Shown here piece after piece: positions 9,521 through 19,220 of a stretch of DNA of 64,000 nucleotides. Numbering within the stretch: the stretch's first letter is position 1; each line of letters starts with the position of its first letter. Below the pieces are notes generated by a model that did not search any database, had not been told where the DNA came from, and saw only the letters and a list, made by a program, of their open reading frames with translations. Source of the DNA: an uncultured Polaribacter sp. (GTDB lineage: Bacteria > Bacteroidota > Bacteroidia > Flavobacteriales > Flavobacteriaceae); assembly GCF_947497695.1 (NCBI RefSeq), contig NZ_CANMHM010000001.1:248001-312000 (forward strand), written 5' to 3'. The position numbers and the translations under genes were made by a program.

Positions 9521-9544
9521 ACCTCAACTTTTTACAGTTGAGGT
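9521..9544 (-). terminator. terminator of the gal operon
   Basis: A 9-bp perfect stem (ACCTCAACT with AGTTGAGGT, 6-nt loop) flanked by A and T runs, so it can work in both directions. It lies about 60 nt after the galT stop and separates the sugar genes from the defence island. Confidence 0.85.
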
Positions 9545-9605
9545 TTTTTTATTAGGTACAACATAGGTCAAACAATTTAATTTTCACTTATGTTATAATA
9601 TTTAC

Positions 9606-10628
9606 CTAAACCAAATCTCTTAATCTTTGTGCAGCTTGTTCTGCAGTAATATCTCTTTGAGCAGTTCCAAACATTTCATAACCTACCATAAATTTCTTAA
9701 CGGTTGCACTTCTTAATAAAGGTGGATAAAAACTCATGTGAAAATGCCAATGCCCATTATCCTCTCCATTTGTTGGTGCTTGATGTATTCCAGAAGAATA
9801 TGGAAACGAACATTCAAATAAAGCATCATAGGTTTTTGTTAAAACAGAAATTGCTTCTGCATAAGCTAAACTTTCAGCTTCAGAAAGCTGAATTATATCT
9901 TTGTATACTTTTTTTGGAGCAATCATTGCTTCAAAAGGCCAAATTGCCCAAAAAGGAATTAACACAACAAAATCATCATTTTCAAAAATAACACGCTCTT
10001 TGGCTTCTAATTCTTGCTGTAAATAATCTCCTAAAAGACTTGAATTATTTTCTGAAAAGTATTTTTTTTGCTGTTGGTCTTTTTTTTGAACTTCATTAGG
10101 TAAACTAGATTGGCTCCAGATTTGACCATGAGGATGAGGGTTACTACAACCCATTACTGCACCTTTGTTTTCAAATATTTGAACATTATTTATATCCTTA
10201 TTTGCCCCTAACAAAGCATATTCTTTTTGCCAAACTTTTACAACCTTATCAATATCTTTTACCTCCATATCTGCCAAACTTTTAGAATGATCTGGACTAA
10301 AACAAATCACTTTACAAATACCCGTTTCACTTTCTGCAATTAACAATCCATCATTTACATTAAAAGAAGGAGAATCTTTTTGTAAGGCTGCAAAATCGTT
10401 TGTAAAAACAAAAACGTCTTTATAATCTGGATTAATTTCTCCATTTATTCGAGTATTGGTGGCACATAAATAACAACTTTCATCATAAGATGGTCTTTTT
10501 TCTGTTGATATTTCTTCGTTTTGACCTTGCCAAGGACGTTTTGCTCTGTGAGGCGAAACCAAAACCCATTCTCCTGTTAAAATATTGAATCTCTTATGCG
10601 AGTAATCTTGTAAATTAGTGTTTTCCAT
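9606..10628 (-). CDS. galT: galactose-1-phosphate uridylyltransferase
   Basis: The second Leloir-pathway step: exchanges UMP between UDP-glucose and galactose-1-phosphate. The 340-residue length is normal. The active-site HPHGQ motif is at 165-169, with H167 as the nucleophile. Zinc ligands start with C52 and C55, and the C-terminal half has the HQAPTNGEDNGHWHFH motif. It lies 14 nt after galK and is followed by a strong terminator. Confidence 0.97.
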   Translation of the reverse strand: MENTNLQDYSHKRFNILTGEWVLVSPHRAKRPWQGQNEEISTEKRPSYDESCYLCATNTRINGEINPDYKDVFVFTNDFAALQKDSPSFNVNDGLLIAESETGICKVICFSPDHSKSLADMEVKDIDKVVKVWQKEYALLGANKDINNVQIFENKGAVMGCSNPHPHGQIWSQSSLPNEVQKKDQQQKKYFSENNSSLLGDYLQQELEAKERVIFENDDFVVLIPFWAIWPFEAMIAPKKVYKDIIQLSEAESLAYAEAISVLTKTYDALFECSFPYSSGIHQAPTNGEDNGHWHFHMSFYPPLLRSATVKKFMVGYEMFGTAQRDITAEQAAQRLRDLV

Positions 10629-10642
10629 GATATATTTTTAAA

Positions 10643-11791
10643 TTATTTTACCAAATGTGTTCCATCAGAAAGTGTTACAAAATAAACTGAACACTCTTTA
10701 TTAAATTTATTCTTGTATGCTTTCGCCACAGATTCTGAAAATGATTTTGCTTCTGATTTTGCAATTAAATTAATTGTACATCCTCCAAAACCTCCACCCA
10801 TCATTCTAGCACCTAAAACGTTTTTATTTTTTTTAGCCTGATCAACCAAAAAATCTAACTCATCACAACTTACTTTATATTGATGTTGCAAACCATTATG
10901 AGATGCATAAATTAAGGCTCCTAATTTATCTAAATCGTTATTTTGTATGGCTTTTGCAGCCTTTTGTGTTCTTTCTATTTCTTGAATCACATACAATGCT
11001 TTTTGATAATTTTCTGGGGTAACCTTATCAATAATTTGCTCTAAATCTTCTTCTGATACTTCTCTTAACGTTTCTACTTTTAATAGTTTTGCAATACTTT
11101 CACAAGCAGAACGCCTATCATTATAAGCACTGTCTGATAAACTGTGTTTTACGTTTGTGTTTATTAAAAGTAATTGATGGTCTTTAAAATTAATCTTATA
11201 AGGTTTGGCTTTTATAGTTCTACAATCTAATAATAAAGCATTGTTTTTTTTACCAAACATACTTGCATATTGATCCATAATTCCACATTTAACACCCACA
11301 TAATTGTGTTCTGCTTTTTGTGATATTAAAATCATTTCTGTTTTGGTTAATCCTAAGTCAAACAACTCATTTAAACCAAAAACAACACTATTTTCTAGGG
11401 CTGCAGATGAAGACATACCAGCTCCTCCAGGAATATTACCTTTAAAAATGATATTAAAATCTCCTATAATTTTATTTCTATTCTGTATTTCTGCAACTAC
11501 ACCAAAAACATAATTTTCCCAACTACCTTCTTTAGATGGTTTTATTTTAGCAAGTTCAAATTCTATTCTACTATCTAAATCTAAAGCAATTGCAGTACAA
11601 TGGCCAGAATCGCTTTTTTGCAGAGCAGCTGCAATACCTTTGTCTACTGCTGCAGGAAAAACAAAACCACCATTATAATCTGTATGTTCTCCTATAATAT
11701 TTATTCTTCCGGGAGAAAAAACTAATAACGGCTCAGTTTTAAAGGTTTTTAAAAAATTTATTTTTACTTCTTTTATTAGTTCTTTACTCAT
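10643..11791 (-). CDS. galK: galactokinase
   Basis: Phosphorylates galactose at C1 with ATP, the first Leloir step. The 382-residue GHMP kinase has the galactokinase signature GRINIIGEHTDYNGG (28-42), the ATP-binding PGGAGMSSSAALE motif (121-133), and the C-terminal MMGGGFGGCT motif near 335. It sits between its regulator (60 nt upstream) and galT (14 nt downstream) on one strand. Confidence 0.97.
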   Translation of the reverse strand: MSKELIKEVKINFLKTFKTEPLLVFSPGRINIIGEHTDYNGGFVFPAAVDKGIAAALQKSDSGHCTAIALDLDSRIEFELAKIKPSKEGSWENYVFGVVAEIQNRNKIIGDFNIIFKGNIPGGAGMSSSAALENSVVFGLNELFDLGLTKTEMILISQKAEHNYVGVKCGIMDQYASMFGKKNNALLLDCRTIKAKPYKINFKDHQLLLINTNVKHSLSDSAYNDRRSACESIAKLLKVETLREVSEEDLEQIIDKVTPENYQKALYVIQEIERTQKAAKAIQNNDLDKLGALIYASHNGLQHQYKVSCDELDFLVDQAKKNKNVLGARMMGGGFGGCTINLIAKSEAKSFSESVAKAYKNKFNKECSVYFVTLSDGTHLVK

Positions 11792-11851
11792 AATAATATA
11801 TTGTTATCTTTAAATTACTAAAACTTAAAATCTTATTTTTTAAAAAATATC

Positions 11852-12850
11852 TTACAAAGAATTTCTTTTGATATAATTGCTTGGGTTTTCAATTTTATCA
11901 TTATTGTTATTTAATAGCATTTCTGCCAACGATTTACCCATAAAGTTAAAATTTGTAGAAATTGTATTAATACCATTTGCTACTACTTCTTTTAAAATAG
12001 TATCGTTAAAAGATACAATACCTATATCTTTAGCAATAGCCATTTGCTGTTCTTTTATCTTTTTTATAACTCTAATTAAGTTTTTATCATCCAAAACAAA
12101 ATAAATTTCTTTCTCAGTAAGTGTTCTATTGTTTAAATTAGAAATAACTTCATTTAAAAAAGAGTGCTGTTTACAAAATTTTAAAAACCCTTTTAAAATA
12201 CCTTTTGGCTGTTTATCATCAGCATAAACCAATACTAATTTTTGATATTTTTTGACATCTTCAATTCCTTGTAAAAGACCGTTATAAATATCTTTTTCAA
12301 AATTTTGATAAATAGCAGGATATTCAGATAATTCTTCAGGGACTTGATCTAAGATAAAAACATTTTCTTTAGGTAAATTTAGAATAGACTGTTTTGTGTC
12401 TTTTAAATTTGCAGGCATAATTACATAGTAATTATAATTACCAATATTGTCATCGATTAATTTATTAAAAACCTCTAAATTAAAGTGATGAAAAAAGATA
12501 TCCACTTGAATATGATCGCCTAAATTATCTAAAAAGGAATTGTATAAATCTTCTTTAAAAGAGTTTAGTTCATCAAAAAGTAAAAATATTTTTTTTTCAA
12601 TAGCAATTTCTGTGCTAGCAACAAAATACCCTTTTCCTACTACAGAATTTATAATGCCTCTGTTTTTTAATTCGTTAAAAGCAGTTAAAACAGTATCTCT
12701 AGATAAAGAATTCTTATTTTTTATAACATTTAATGAGGGTAATTTGTCTCCTTTCTTTAAAATATTATTTGCGATAGCATTTTCTACAGAAGCAACAATT
12801 TGCTTGTATTTAGGTATTGAAGGGTCTTTTTTAAGAGCAATTATATCCAT
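11852..12850 (-). CDS. GntR-type regulator of galactose genes
   Basis: A 332-residue DNA-binding regulator. The N-terminal GntR winged helix (PKYKQIVASVENAIANNILKKGDKLPS, then LSRDTVLTAFNELKNRGII) is fused to a periplasmic-binding-protein-like sensor domain of the LacI/AraR type. I set the start at the ATG at 12850 because the best promoter -7 box (12855-12862) would lie inside any longer version. It heads the galK-galT genes and is divergent from galE, with a candidate operator in the 95-nt gap. The ligand is presumably galactose or a derivative. Repression is inferred from family and position. Confidence 0.85.
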   Translation of the reverse strand: MDIIALKKDPSIPKYKQIVASVENAIANNILKKGDKLPSLNVIKNKNSLSRDTVLTAFNELKNRGIINSVVGKGYFVASTEIAIEKKIFLLFDELNSFKEDLYNSFLDNLGDHIQVDIFFHHFNLEVFNKLIDDNIGNYNYYVIMPANLKDTKQSILNLPKENVFILDQVPEELSEYPAIYQNFEKDIYNGLLQGIEDVKKYQKLVLVYADDKQPKGILKGFLKFCKQHSFLNEVISNLNNRTLTEKEIYFVLDDKNLIRVIKKIKEQQMAIAKDIGIVSFNDTILKEVVANGINTISTNFNFMGKSLAEMLLNNNNDKIENPSNYIKRNSL

Positions 12851-12854
12851 ACTA

Positions 12855-12862
12855 CAAAGATA
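12855..12862 (-). promoter_or_regulatory. -7 box of the gal regulator, near-leaderless
   Basis: TATCTTTG matches the Bacteroidetes -7 consensus TAnnTTTG and ends 4 nt before the ATG at 12850. Transcription would start almost at the start codon, giving a leaderless or near-leaderless mRNA. Confidence 0.5.
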
Positions 12863-12883
12863 GAATATTTTATCTAAAAACAA

Positions 12884-12897
12884 CTAGTAGGTACTGG
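12884..12897. promoter_or_regulatory. candidate operator between gal regulator and galE
   Basis: The imperfect palindrome CTAGTAGGTACTGG has perfect AGTA/TACT arms around GG. It lies midway between the two divergent -7 boxes, about 40 nt upstream of each predicted transcript start. It is a reasonable site for the GntR-type regulator next to it. Confidence 0.45.
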
Positions 12898-12920
12898 TAT
12901 GTTTTTTAATATATTTTTCT

Positions 12921-12928
12921 TAAATTTG
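12921..12928 (+). promoter_or_regulatory. -7 box of galE
   Basis: TAAATTTG matches TAnnTTTG exactly and lies 17 nt before the galE ATG. Confidence 0.5.
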
Positions 12929-12945
12929 TAACTTAATTATAGTTT

Positions 12946-13977
12946 ATGAAACATAAAGTAATAGTAACAGGTGGTTGTGGCTATATAGGTTCACATACAG
13001 TAGTAGAATTAATTGAGAACAATTATGAAGTTGTAATTTTAGATGATTTATCTAACTCTTCAATAGAAACGATTGGCAGAATAGAAAAAATTACTGGTGT
13101 AAAACCAATTTTTATCAATATCGATTTAAAAGAGGAAGCAAAAGTAAATGCTGTTTTTAAAGAACATAAAGATGCATTAGCAGTTATTAATTTTGCTGCT
13201 TATAAAGCTGTTGGAGAATCTGTTAACAAGCCTATAATGTATTACAAAAATAACTTATACGCTCTATTAAACACCTTGTCTGCACAATTAGAAAACGGAA
13301 TAAATGGTTTTATATTCTCTTCTTCAGCTACAGTTTATGGTACACCTAATAAATTACCAATTACAGAAAAGAATGAAACACAAAGACCTTTTTCTCCTTA
13401 TGGAAATACTAAAAAAATAGCAGAAGAAATTTTAGATGATTTCACAAAAGCTACAGAAAACTTTACAGCAATTTCTTTGCGTTATTTTAATCCTATTGGT
13501 GCACATGAATCTGGATTGATAGGAGAATTACCAAGTGGAATACCAAATAACTTAATGCCATATATAACACAAACAGCAGTTGGTATAAGAGAAAAATTAA
13601 TGGTTTATGGTAATGATTACCCAACAAAAGATGGCACACCAATTAGAGATTATATTCATGTAGTAGATTTAGCAAAAGCTCATGTTTTGGCTGTAGAACG
13701 AATTTTAAATAAAAAACAAGAAGAAAATTTTGAAATATTTAATTTAGGAACAGGAAAAGGTTTTTCTGTTTTAGATGTAATTAATTCTTTTGAAGAAGTG
13801 ACCAACTCTAAATTAAACTACGAAATTACAGAAAGAAGACCTGGTGATGTACCAGAATTATATGCAGCAACAGATTTAGCTAAAGAAAAGCTAGGTTGGT
13901 CTGCAAATAAAACTTTAAATGAAATGATTAGTTCTTCTTGGGAATGGGAACAAAAATTAAGAGCAAAACTTCAATAA
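12946..13977 (+). CDS. galE: UDP-glucose 4-epimerase
   Basis: Interconverts UDP-galactose and UDP-glucose, the last Leloir step. The 343-residue extended short-chain dehydrogenase has the NAD-binding GGCGYIGSHT motif (8-17), SSSATVYG with the active-site Ser, and the catalytic YxxxK in SPYGNTKKIAEE. The substrate end has GTPIRDYIHVVDLA and RRPGDVPELYA, typical of GalE. It is divergent from the regulator-galK-galT unit and ends at a bidirectional terminator shared with xylA. Confidence 0.97.
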   Translation: MKHKVIVTGGCGYIGSHTVVELIENNYEVVILDDLSNSSIETIGRIEKITGVKPIFINIDLKEEAKVNAVFKEHKDALAVINFAAYKAVGESVNKPIMYYKNNLYALLNTLSAQLENGINGFIFSSSATVYGTPNKLPITEKNETQRPFSPYGNTKKIAEEILDDFTKATENFTAISLRYFNPIGAHESGLIGELPSGIPNNLMPYITQTAVGIREKLMVYGNDYPTKDGTPIRDYIHVVDLAKAHVLAVERILNKKQEENFEIFNLGTGKGFSVLDVINSFEEVTNSKLNYEITERRPGDVPELYAATDLAKEKLGWSANKTLNEMISSSWEWEQKLRAKLQ

Positions 13978-14065
13978 AATAAAATTGATAAAATAAAAAC
14001 TGTCCTAAAAAAAATTACTTTTTAATAGACAAAGAGAGTTCAATATTTAATAATAAGTTAAAAAA

Positions 14066-14097
14066 AGCCCCTTTAAGTTTAAAAACTTAAAGGGGCT
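14066..14097. terminator. bidirectional terminator between galE and xylA
   Basis: A 15-bp perfect stem (14066-14080 with 14083-14097) with A and T runs on the outer sides. It lies between convergent genes and would serve both. Confidence 0.85.
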
Positions 14098-14102
14098 AAA
14101 TA

Positions 14103-15419
14103 TTAGATATATTGATTGATAATATTCTCAAACAATTCTTGCTTACCACTTTGCAAGTTTAATTCGCCATTTTCTTGTGCGATTTTATACAAGTCTGATA
14201 ATTCTAATTTACCAGCTTCAAAATCTTTTCCTTTTCCAGCATCAAAAGAAGAATATCTTTTTTCTCTTAAAGCGTTGTAAGCTGATGATTGCATAATTTT
14301 ATCTGCTGTAATTAATGCTCTTGCAAAGGTGTCTGCTCCTCCAATATGTGCATGAAAAACATCTTCCATATCTGTTGAGTTTCTTCTAATTTTTGCGTCA
14401 AAATTAACGCCTCCACCTTGTAAACCTCCTGCTTGCAAAAATACTAACATTGCTTCTGTAGTTTCTTGTATGTTGTTTGGAAACTGATCTGTATCCCATC
14501 CATTTTGGTAATCTCCTCTGTTGGCATCTATACTACCTAACATACCTGCTTTGGCTGCAACTGCCATTTCATGTTGCATGGTGTGTTGTGCTAAAGTTGC
14601 ATGGTTTACTTCGATATTCATTTTAAAATCTTTATCTAAACCATATTCTTTTAAGAAACCAATTGCAGTAGCAGAATCAAAATCATATTGATGCTTCATT
14701 GGCTCCATTGGTTTAGGCTCTATAAAGAAAGTTCCTTTAAAACCTTGAGCTCTTGCATAATCTCTTGCCATGGTTAAAAACTGTGCCATGTGATCTAACT
14801 CACGACCCATATCTGTGTTTAACAATGACATATAACCTTCTCTACCACCCCAAAAAACGTAATTTTCTCCGCCTAATTTTATGGTTGCATCTAAAGCCAA
14901 TTTTACTTGTCCTCCTGCTCTTGCAACGACATCAAAATCTGGGTTTGTAGAAGCACCATTCATATAACGTGGGTTAGAGAAACAGTTTGCTGTACCCCAT
15001 AATAATTTTACACCACTTTCTGCTTGTTTCCCTTTTAAGTAATCTGTAATAGTGTCTAATCTTTTTTCTGATTCTGCAAAAGTTGCTCCTTCTTGTATTA
15101 AATCATAATCGTGAAAACAGTAATAATCGAAACCGATTTTGTTGATAAATTCAAAAGCAGCATCTGCTTTGTCTTTTGCTGCTTGTATAGCATCTGAAGA
15201 TTGATCCCACCCAAAATTTTGTGTTCCTGGTCCAAAAGGATCTCCTCCTTGACCACAGAATGTATGCCAATAGGCTATTGAAAATTTAAACCATTCACTC
15301 ATTGTTTTTCCTGCAACTACTTGGTTTGGGTTGTAGTATTTAAATGCTAATGGGTTGTCTGATTCTTTTCCTTCAAATTGAATTTTATTGATTCCTTTAA
15401 AATATTCTTTATTTGCCAT
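14103..15419 (-). CDS. xylA: xylose isomerase
   Basis: Converts D-xylose to D-xylulose. The 438-residue protein is a class II (long) xylose isomerase. Metal-site and substrate motifs are plain: FHDYDL with the catalytic His near 103, [18 protein letters not shown], and [11 protein letters not shown] near the C-terminus. It is downstream of the xylR-type regulator and xylB on the same strand, but a 216-nt gap with a dispersed repeat separates it from xylB, so it may also have its own promoter. Confidence 0.97.
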   Translation of the reverse strand: MANKEYFKGINKIQFEGKESDNPLAFKYYNPNQVVAGKTMSEWFKFSIAYWHTFCGQGGDPFGPGTQNFGWDQSSDAIQAAKDKADAAFEFINKIGFDYYCFHDYDLIQEGATFAESEKRLDTITDYLKGKQAESGVKLLWGTANCFSNPRYMNGASTNPDFDVVARAGGQVKLALDATIKLGGENYVFWGGREGYMSLLNTDMGRELDHMAQFLTMARDYARAQGFKGTFFIEPKPMEPMKHQYDFDSATAIGFLKEYGLDKDFKMNIEVNHATLAQHTMQHEMAVAAKAGMLGSIDANRGDYQNGWDTDQFPNNIQETTEAMLVFLQAGGLQGGGVNFDAKIRRNSTDMEDVFHAHIGGADTFARALITADKIMQSSAYNALREKRYSSFDAGKGKDFEAGKLELSDLYKIAQENGELNLQSGKQELFENIINQYI

Positions 15420-15536
15420 TTTTATGTTATTTAAATGTTTATTTGTTTTTTTATGATGTTGAACTGTGTAATTGTTTAATTGTGTAATTATTGTATTGAG
15501 TAATTTTATAAATTGGTTTTTTTATCTATTTGTGTT

Positions 15537-15627
15537 TGCGTTAGGGATTGAACGGTTTGTTTGAGCTCTCACGCTTTTTAGCGTGAAGCGAGTAGTGAAA
15601 GCCCGACCTTTTTAGGGAACGCCCAAA
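15537..15627. repeat. dispersed intergenic repeat, copy A
   Basis: Begins TGCGTTAGGGATTGAACG and ends with AGGGAACGCCCAAA, so the ends are loosely inverted copies of one another. A small hairpin (CTCACGC...GCGTGAAG) and the phrase GCGAGTAGTGAAAGCCCGAC lie inside. Related copies are at 42673-42786 and, inverted, at 59457-59548. It carries no reading frame and sits between xylB and xylA. Confidence 0.8.
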
Positions 15628-15635
15628 TTATGATG

Positions 15636-17123
15636 CTACTTTTTATTTAAAATTAATTCTAATTCTTTTTTCCAATTTTTATAAGCTTCTAAATATGGTT
15701 TTTTGTCTTTGAAAGGCATAAATGTCATTACATGATCATTGTCCATAATTGCTTTTCCAAAGGCTTTAAAATCTCCATTATGTAAATTTGCTGCTCTTGC
15801 TGCACCAATGGCTCCTGTTGTGTTATAAATTTCAATTTCTTGCTCTATTAAAGTAGCTACTGTGTTTGCAAAAATTTCTGAACGGAATAAATTATCGTTT
15901 CCTGCTCTGATAACACTTGGTTTAATTCCGTCTGATTTTAGAATCTCCATTCCATACACAAAAGAGAACGCAATGCCTTCTAGAGCTGCTCTACACATAT
16001 GTCCTTTATGATGATTATTGAGGTTCATGTTTACAATTCTAGTGCCAATTTCTTTGTTATTTAACATACGTTCTGCACCATTTCCAAAGGGAATTAGGCA
16101 AACACCATCTGAACCTACAGGAATTTTTGAAGCTAAATTATTCATGTCTTCATAAGAGTTTACTGCCAAGTTATTTAGCAACCATCTGTATTGAATTCCA
16201 GCTCCATTGATACACAATAATTTACCAATTCTTGCTGCAGCTCCTTTTTGATAATTTACGTGAGCAAAGTTATTAACTCTAGAACTTTCTTTGGCAGATA
16301 AACTGTCTGTTACTGCATATACAACGCCAGAAGTTCCACCAGTTGCTGCTACTTCTCCTGGGTTAAATACGTTTAAAGAAAGTGCGTTGTTTGGTTGATC
16401 TCCTGCTCTGTAATAAATTGGAGTTCCTGCTGCGAGTCCACTTTCTGTTTCTCCGTTTTTGTCAACAACAGACTGAATTCCAAAAGTTTCTACAATATCT
16501 GGTACTAAAGATGCATCAACTCCATAATATTCTAAAAGAAAATTGGCAACACTATCGTTTTTAAAATCCCAAAAAATACCTTCTGATAAACCTGAAATTG
16601 TAGTATTTATTTTGTTTGAAAATTTATAAGCAATATAATCTCCAGGTAACATAAATTTATAAATCTGGTTATAAATATCTGGTTCATTTTCTTTGACCCA
16701 TTTTAATTTTGATGCAGTAAAATTTGCTGGTGAGTTTAATAATTGTGTGGCACATTTTTCTTCGCCAATTTCAGTAAACGCTTTGTTACCTGTTTCTACA
16801 GCTCTAGAATCGCACCAAATAATACTTTTACGTAACGGATTTCCTTTTGTATCAACCAACACCAAACCATGCATTTGATATGAAATACCAATACCTTTTA
16901 TTTGGGTTCTACTTACATTGTATTCCTTTTTTAAATTTGTAATAGCGTTACAAATATGCAGCCACCAATCATTTGGTTTTTGTTCTGCCCATCCATTTTT
17001 TTGAGCATACATGCTCATTTCTTCTTTGGGTTCTTGTACAACACCTAAACTTTTACCTGTTGCTATTTCTACCAATGCTGCTTTTATGGAAGAACTTCCG
17101 ATGTCTAATCCTAAATAGTACAT
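15636..17123 (-). CDS. xylB: xylulokinase
   Basis: Phosphorylates D-xylulose to xylulose-5-phosphate, the entry into the pentose phosphate pathway. The 495-residue FGGY-family kinase opens with the ATPase phosphate-1 motif (YLGLDIGSSSIKAALV). It then has the MHGLV substrate motif near 80, the GTSGVVYAV motif and the C-terminal ALEGIAFSF and RAGN(D)NLFRS segments. The ATG lies 1 nt after the stop of the upstream regulator, so translation is probably coupled. Confidence 0.96.
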   Translation of the reverse strand: MYYLGLDIGSSSIKAALVEIATGKSLGVVQEPKEEMSMYAQKNGWAEQKPNDWWLHICNAITNLKKEYNVSRTQIKGIGISYQMHGLVLVDTKGNPLRKSIIWCDSRAVETGNKAFTEIGEEKCATQLLNSPANFTASKLKWVKENEPDIYNQIYKFMLPGDYIAYKFSNKINTTISGLSEGIFWDFKNDSVANFLLEYYGVDASLVPDIVETFGIQSVVDKNGETESGLAAGTPIYYRAGDQPNNALSLNVFNPGEVAATGGTSGVVYAVTDSLSAKESSRVNNFAHVNYQKGAAARIGKLLCINGAGIQYRWLLNNLAVNSYEDMNNLASKIPVGSDGVCLIPFGNGAERMLNNKEIGTRIVNMNLNNHHKGHMCRAALEGIAFSFVYGMEILKSDGIKPSVIRAGNDNLFRSEIFANTVATLIEQEIEIYNTTGAIGAARAANLHNGDFKAFGKAIMDNDHVMTFMPFKDKKPYLEAYKNWKKELELILNKK

Positions 17124-17124
17124 A

Positions 17125-18126
17125 TTATAATGATTCTCTTAATGTTAATTTTGTGGGAACGTAATATTGCATTGGTTTTTCTTGAATTACAAATTCAGCA
17201 GCTTTCGTTCCTAATTCTTTAAAATCTGTTGAAATTACTGAAATTCCTTTGTAAATAAATTTTTTCATAGGTGTTTCATTATAAGATAAAAAACCAACAT
17301 CTACACCAGGTTCTAAATTTTGATCTTTGCATTGCTCTAAAAAAATGCCCAACATTCTATCGCTAGTACTTATATAAGCTATTTCTTTTTCTACAGAAAA
17401 TGTATTGGGATTTGTTACTATTTTATAATTAAATTGATACTTATTACAATACTCTTTAAAATAGTTAATGGTTTCTATAGAATGATAGGTATAGGTTGGA
17501 TATAAAAAAACTAACTCTTTGTATTTTTTAAAAACATTTAAAGCTTCTTTTAAAGCTTCAAAAAAAGCTTTACCAAAATTTTGAAAGACATAATTATTTG
17601 AGGAGTTAGAATGAATACTCCAATCTATTAATAATAACTTTTCGTTATCAATATGGGTTAAAACCTTTGGTACATCTTTATGATCAAAAGTCATTACAAC
17701 ATATTTATAGTACTTGCCTTTACTGTTATTTAAAATTGTTTTAAAATTATCTATATTATAATGATGAAATTGTACATCTGTAATAATAGTATTGGGTAAA
17801 TTATTTACAAAAGAATGATATAATACTTCTTTATATGCCTTAAAGGTATCTAAGATTAATAGAACTCTTTTAGTTTCATTTGCAATATAATACCCCTTGT
17901 TGGGTACAGATTCTATAACACCATTTTCTTTTAAAATTGAATAGGCTTTAAATATAGTATCTCTAGATATCTTATTTACTTTACATACTTGGTTTACAGA
18001 GGGTATACTATCACCTTTTTGTAATAGATTTTGCCCTATAGCATCATTAATTCCATTGACCAATTGCTGATATTTTGGCACATCACTTTGATGTTTGATA
18101 GTGAAAGAAAATTTAGGTTTTTTCAT
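17125..18126 (-). CDS. GntR-type regulator of xylose genes
   Basis: A 333-residue relative of the gal regulator: a GntR winged helix (PKYQQLVNGINDAIGQNLLQKGDSIPS and ISRDTIFKAYSILKENGVIES) plus a periplasmic-binding-protein-like sensor. It is the first gene of the regulator-xylB unit, which points to xylose as the ligand. A perfect 16-bp palindrome lies 16 nt upstream of its start, so autoregulation is likely. The function is inferred from context. Confidence 0.85.
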   Translation of the reverse strand: MKKPKFSFTIKHQSDVPKYQQLVNGINDAIGQNLLQKGDSIPSVNQVCKVNKISRDTIFKAYSILKENGVIESVPNKGYYIANETKRVLLILDTFKAYKEVLYHSFVNNLPNTIITDVQFHHYNIDNFKTILNNSKGKYYKYVVMTFDHKDVPKVLTHIDNEKLLLIDWSIHSNSSNNYVFQNFGKAFFEALKEALNVFKKYKELVFLYPTYTYHSIETINYFKEYCNKYQFNYKIVTNPNTFSVEKEIAYISTSDRMLGIFLEQCKDQNLEPGVDVGFLSYNETPMKKFIYKGISVISTDFKELGTKAAEFVIQEKPMQYYVPTKLTLRESL

Positions 18127-18141
18127 TCTGTTCTGTTCCAG

Positions 18142-18157
18142 TATGTAAATTTACATA
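18142..18157. promoter_or_regulatory. perfect palindrome, likely operator of the xylose regulator
   Basis: TATGTAAATTTACATA reads the same on both strands. It starts 16 nt before the regulator ATG and contains TAAATTTA, close to a -7 box, so a bound protein would cover the promoter. Confidence 0.6.
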
Positions 18158-18345
18158 TTAATTTTATAAACTGCATAATTAGCTTAAAAAAATATCTTTT
18201 TTTTAGACTATTTTTATTAAAAATTGAATACTCACAATAAATTATATTGGCTTGTAAAACTGAATAAAATTATAGAACTTACTATTTGTATTGTAACTAA
18301 AAATAACATTTTAATTATAAGAAAGCTTAATCGTATTTTTATGCT

Positions 18346-19140
18346 TTATTTTTTAATATTTGAAAACAACCAAGGTAATAGTTTTGGTTCTGTAAAAGCA
18401 GCATCCCAACTATTATGACTCTGATTAGGATACAATGTAAAAATTGGTTTTCCTCCATATTTTTTAAGTCCTTCAACCATTTCTACTGATGATTGAAAAT
18501 TTACAACATTGTCTTTTGCTCCATGAAAAACCCAAAGTGGTGTTGTTTTAGCATAAAAAACAGTTGTTTTAGGGTTACCTGCTCCACAAATAGCTATGGC
18601 TGCTGCAAACATTTTTGGTTTACGATATAAAATTTCAAAAGTTCCCATGCCTCCCATAGACATTCCTGCAACGTATATTTGATTTTTATTTACAAAGGGT
18701 TTTGAAGCAAAATCATCCATTAACATCATTACTGATTTCATTGGTTTTGTTGGTGCATAATTTGTAGGAAAATCTATATTTAATGGATAGGAAGTTCTAT
18801 CTATTAAAACATTTGCCCAATAAGATTCTTTTGGACATTGAGGAAAAATAACAATCGCAGGAAAATTACGCCTGTTTTTTTTAGATGCAAAAAATTTGCT
18901 TCCATGAAGTAACTGAGCCTTATTATCATTACTTCTCTCAGCTGCTCCATGAAGAAATAACAATAAAGGATATTGCTTTGTTTCATCAAAATTATCAGGC
19001 ATCATGATTCTATATTGTAATGTATCTATTCTACTGGTAAATACTTTAGAATGGTAATATGAATTTTTGCCTTGACTAAAAAAGATTGTTGAAGAAAAAA
19101 CAAGTAGAAAAAGTGAAAAATATTTTTTAAAAGTATTCAT
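18346..19140 (-). CDS. secreted alpha/beta-hydrolase esterase
   Basis: A 264-residue exported hydrolase. Residues 1-24 are a signal peptide. The fold is alpha/beta hydrolase, with the oxyanion segment LLLFLHGAAERS, the nucleophile elbow GMSMGG, an acid in GAKDNVV and a His in NQSHNSW. It resembles the predicted peptidase/PHB-depolymerase-like esterases (COG4099) that often deacetylate or deferuloylate plant or algal polysaccharides. Next to xyl genes, an acyl-xylan or related polysaccharide substrate is plausible but not shown. It overlaps nothing and starts 17 nt from the edge of a noncoding stretch. Confidence 0.85.
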   Translation of the reverse strand: MNTFKKYFSLFLLVFSSTIFFSQGKNSYYHSKVFTSRIDTLQYRIMMPDNFDETKQYPLLLFLHGAAERSNDNKAQLLHGSKFFASKKNRRNFPAIVIFPQCPKESYWANVLIDRTSYPLNIDFPTNYAPTKPMKSVMMLMDDFASKPFVNKNQIYVAGMSMGGMGTFEILYRKPKMFAAAIAICGAGNPKTTVFYAKTTPLWVFHGAKDNVVNFQSSVEMVEGLKKYGGKPIFTLYPNQSHNSWDAAFTEPKLLPWLFSNIKK

Positions 19141-19220
19141 TTTTGGGGGAATAAATGTGAATGAAAATTTTGAAAAGCTGATTTTAAATTTTAAAAACTT
19201 AATAGATTATATTTATTATT

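Noticed and set aside
12851-12883. Longer start for the gal regulator (MFLDKIFYLCS...)
   Set aside because: It would begin upstream of the predicted promoter.
15519-15530. TTTATCTATT upstream of xylA, like the symporter motif
   Set aside because: A single copy in AT-rich DNA is too weak to call.
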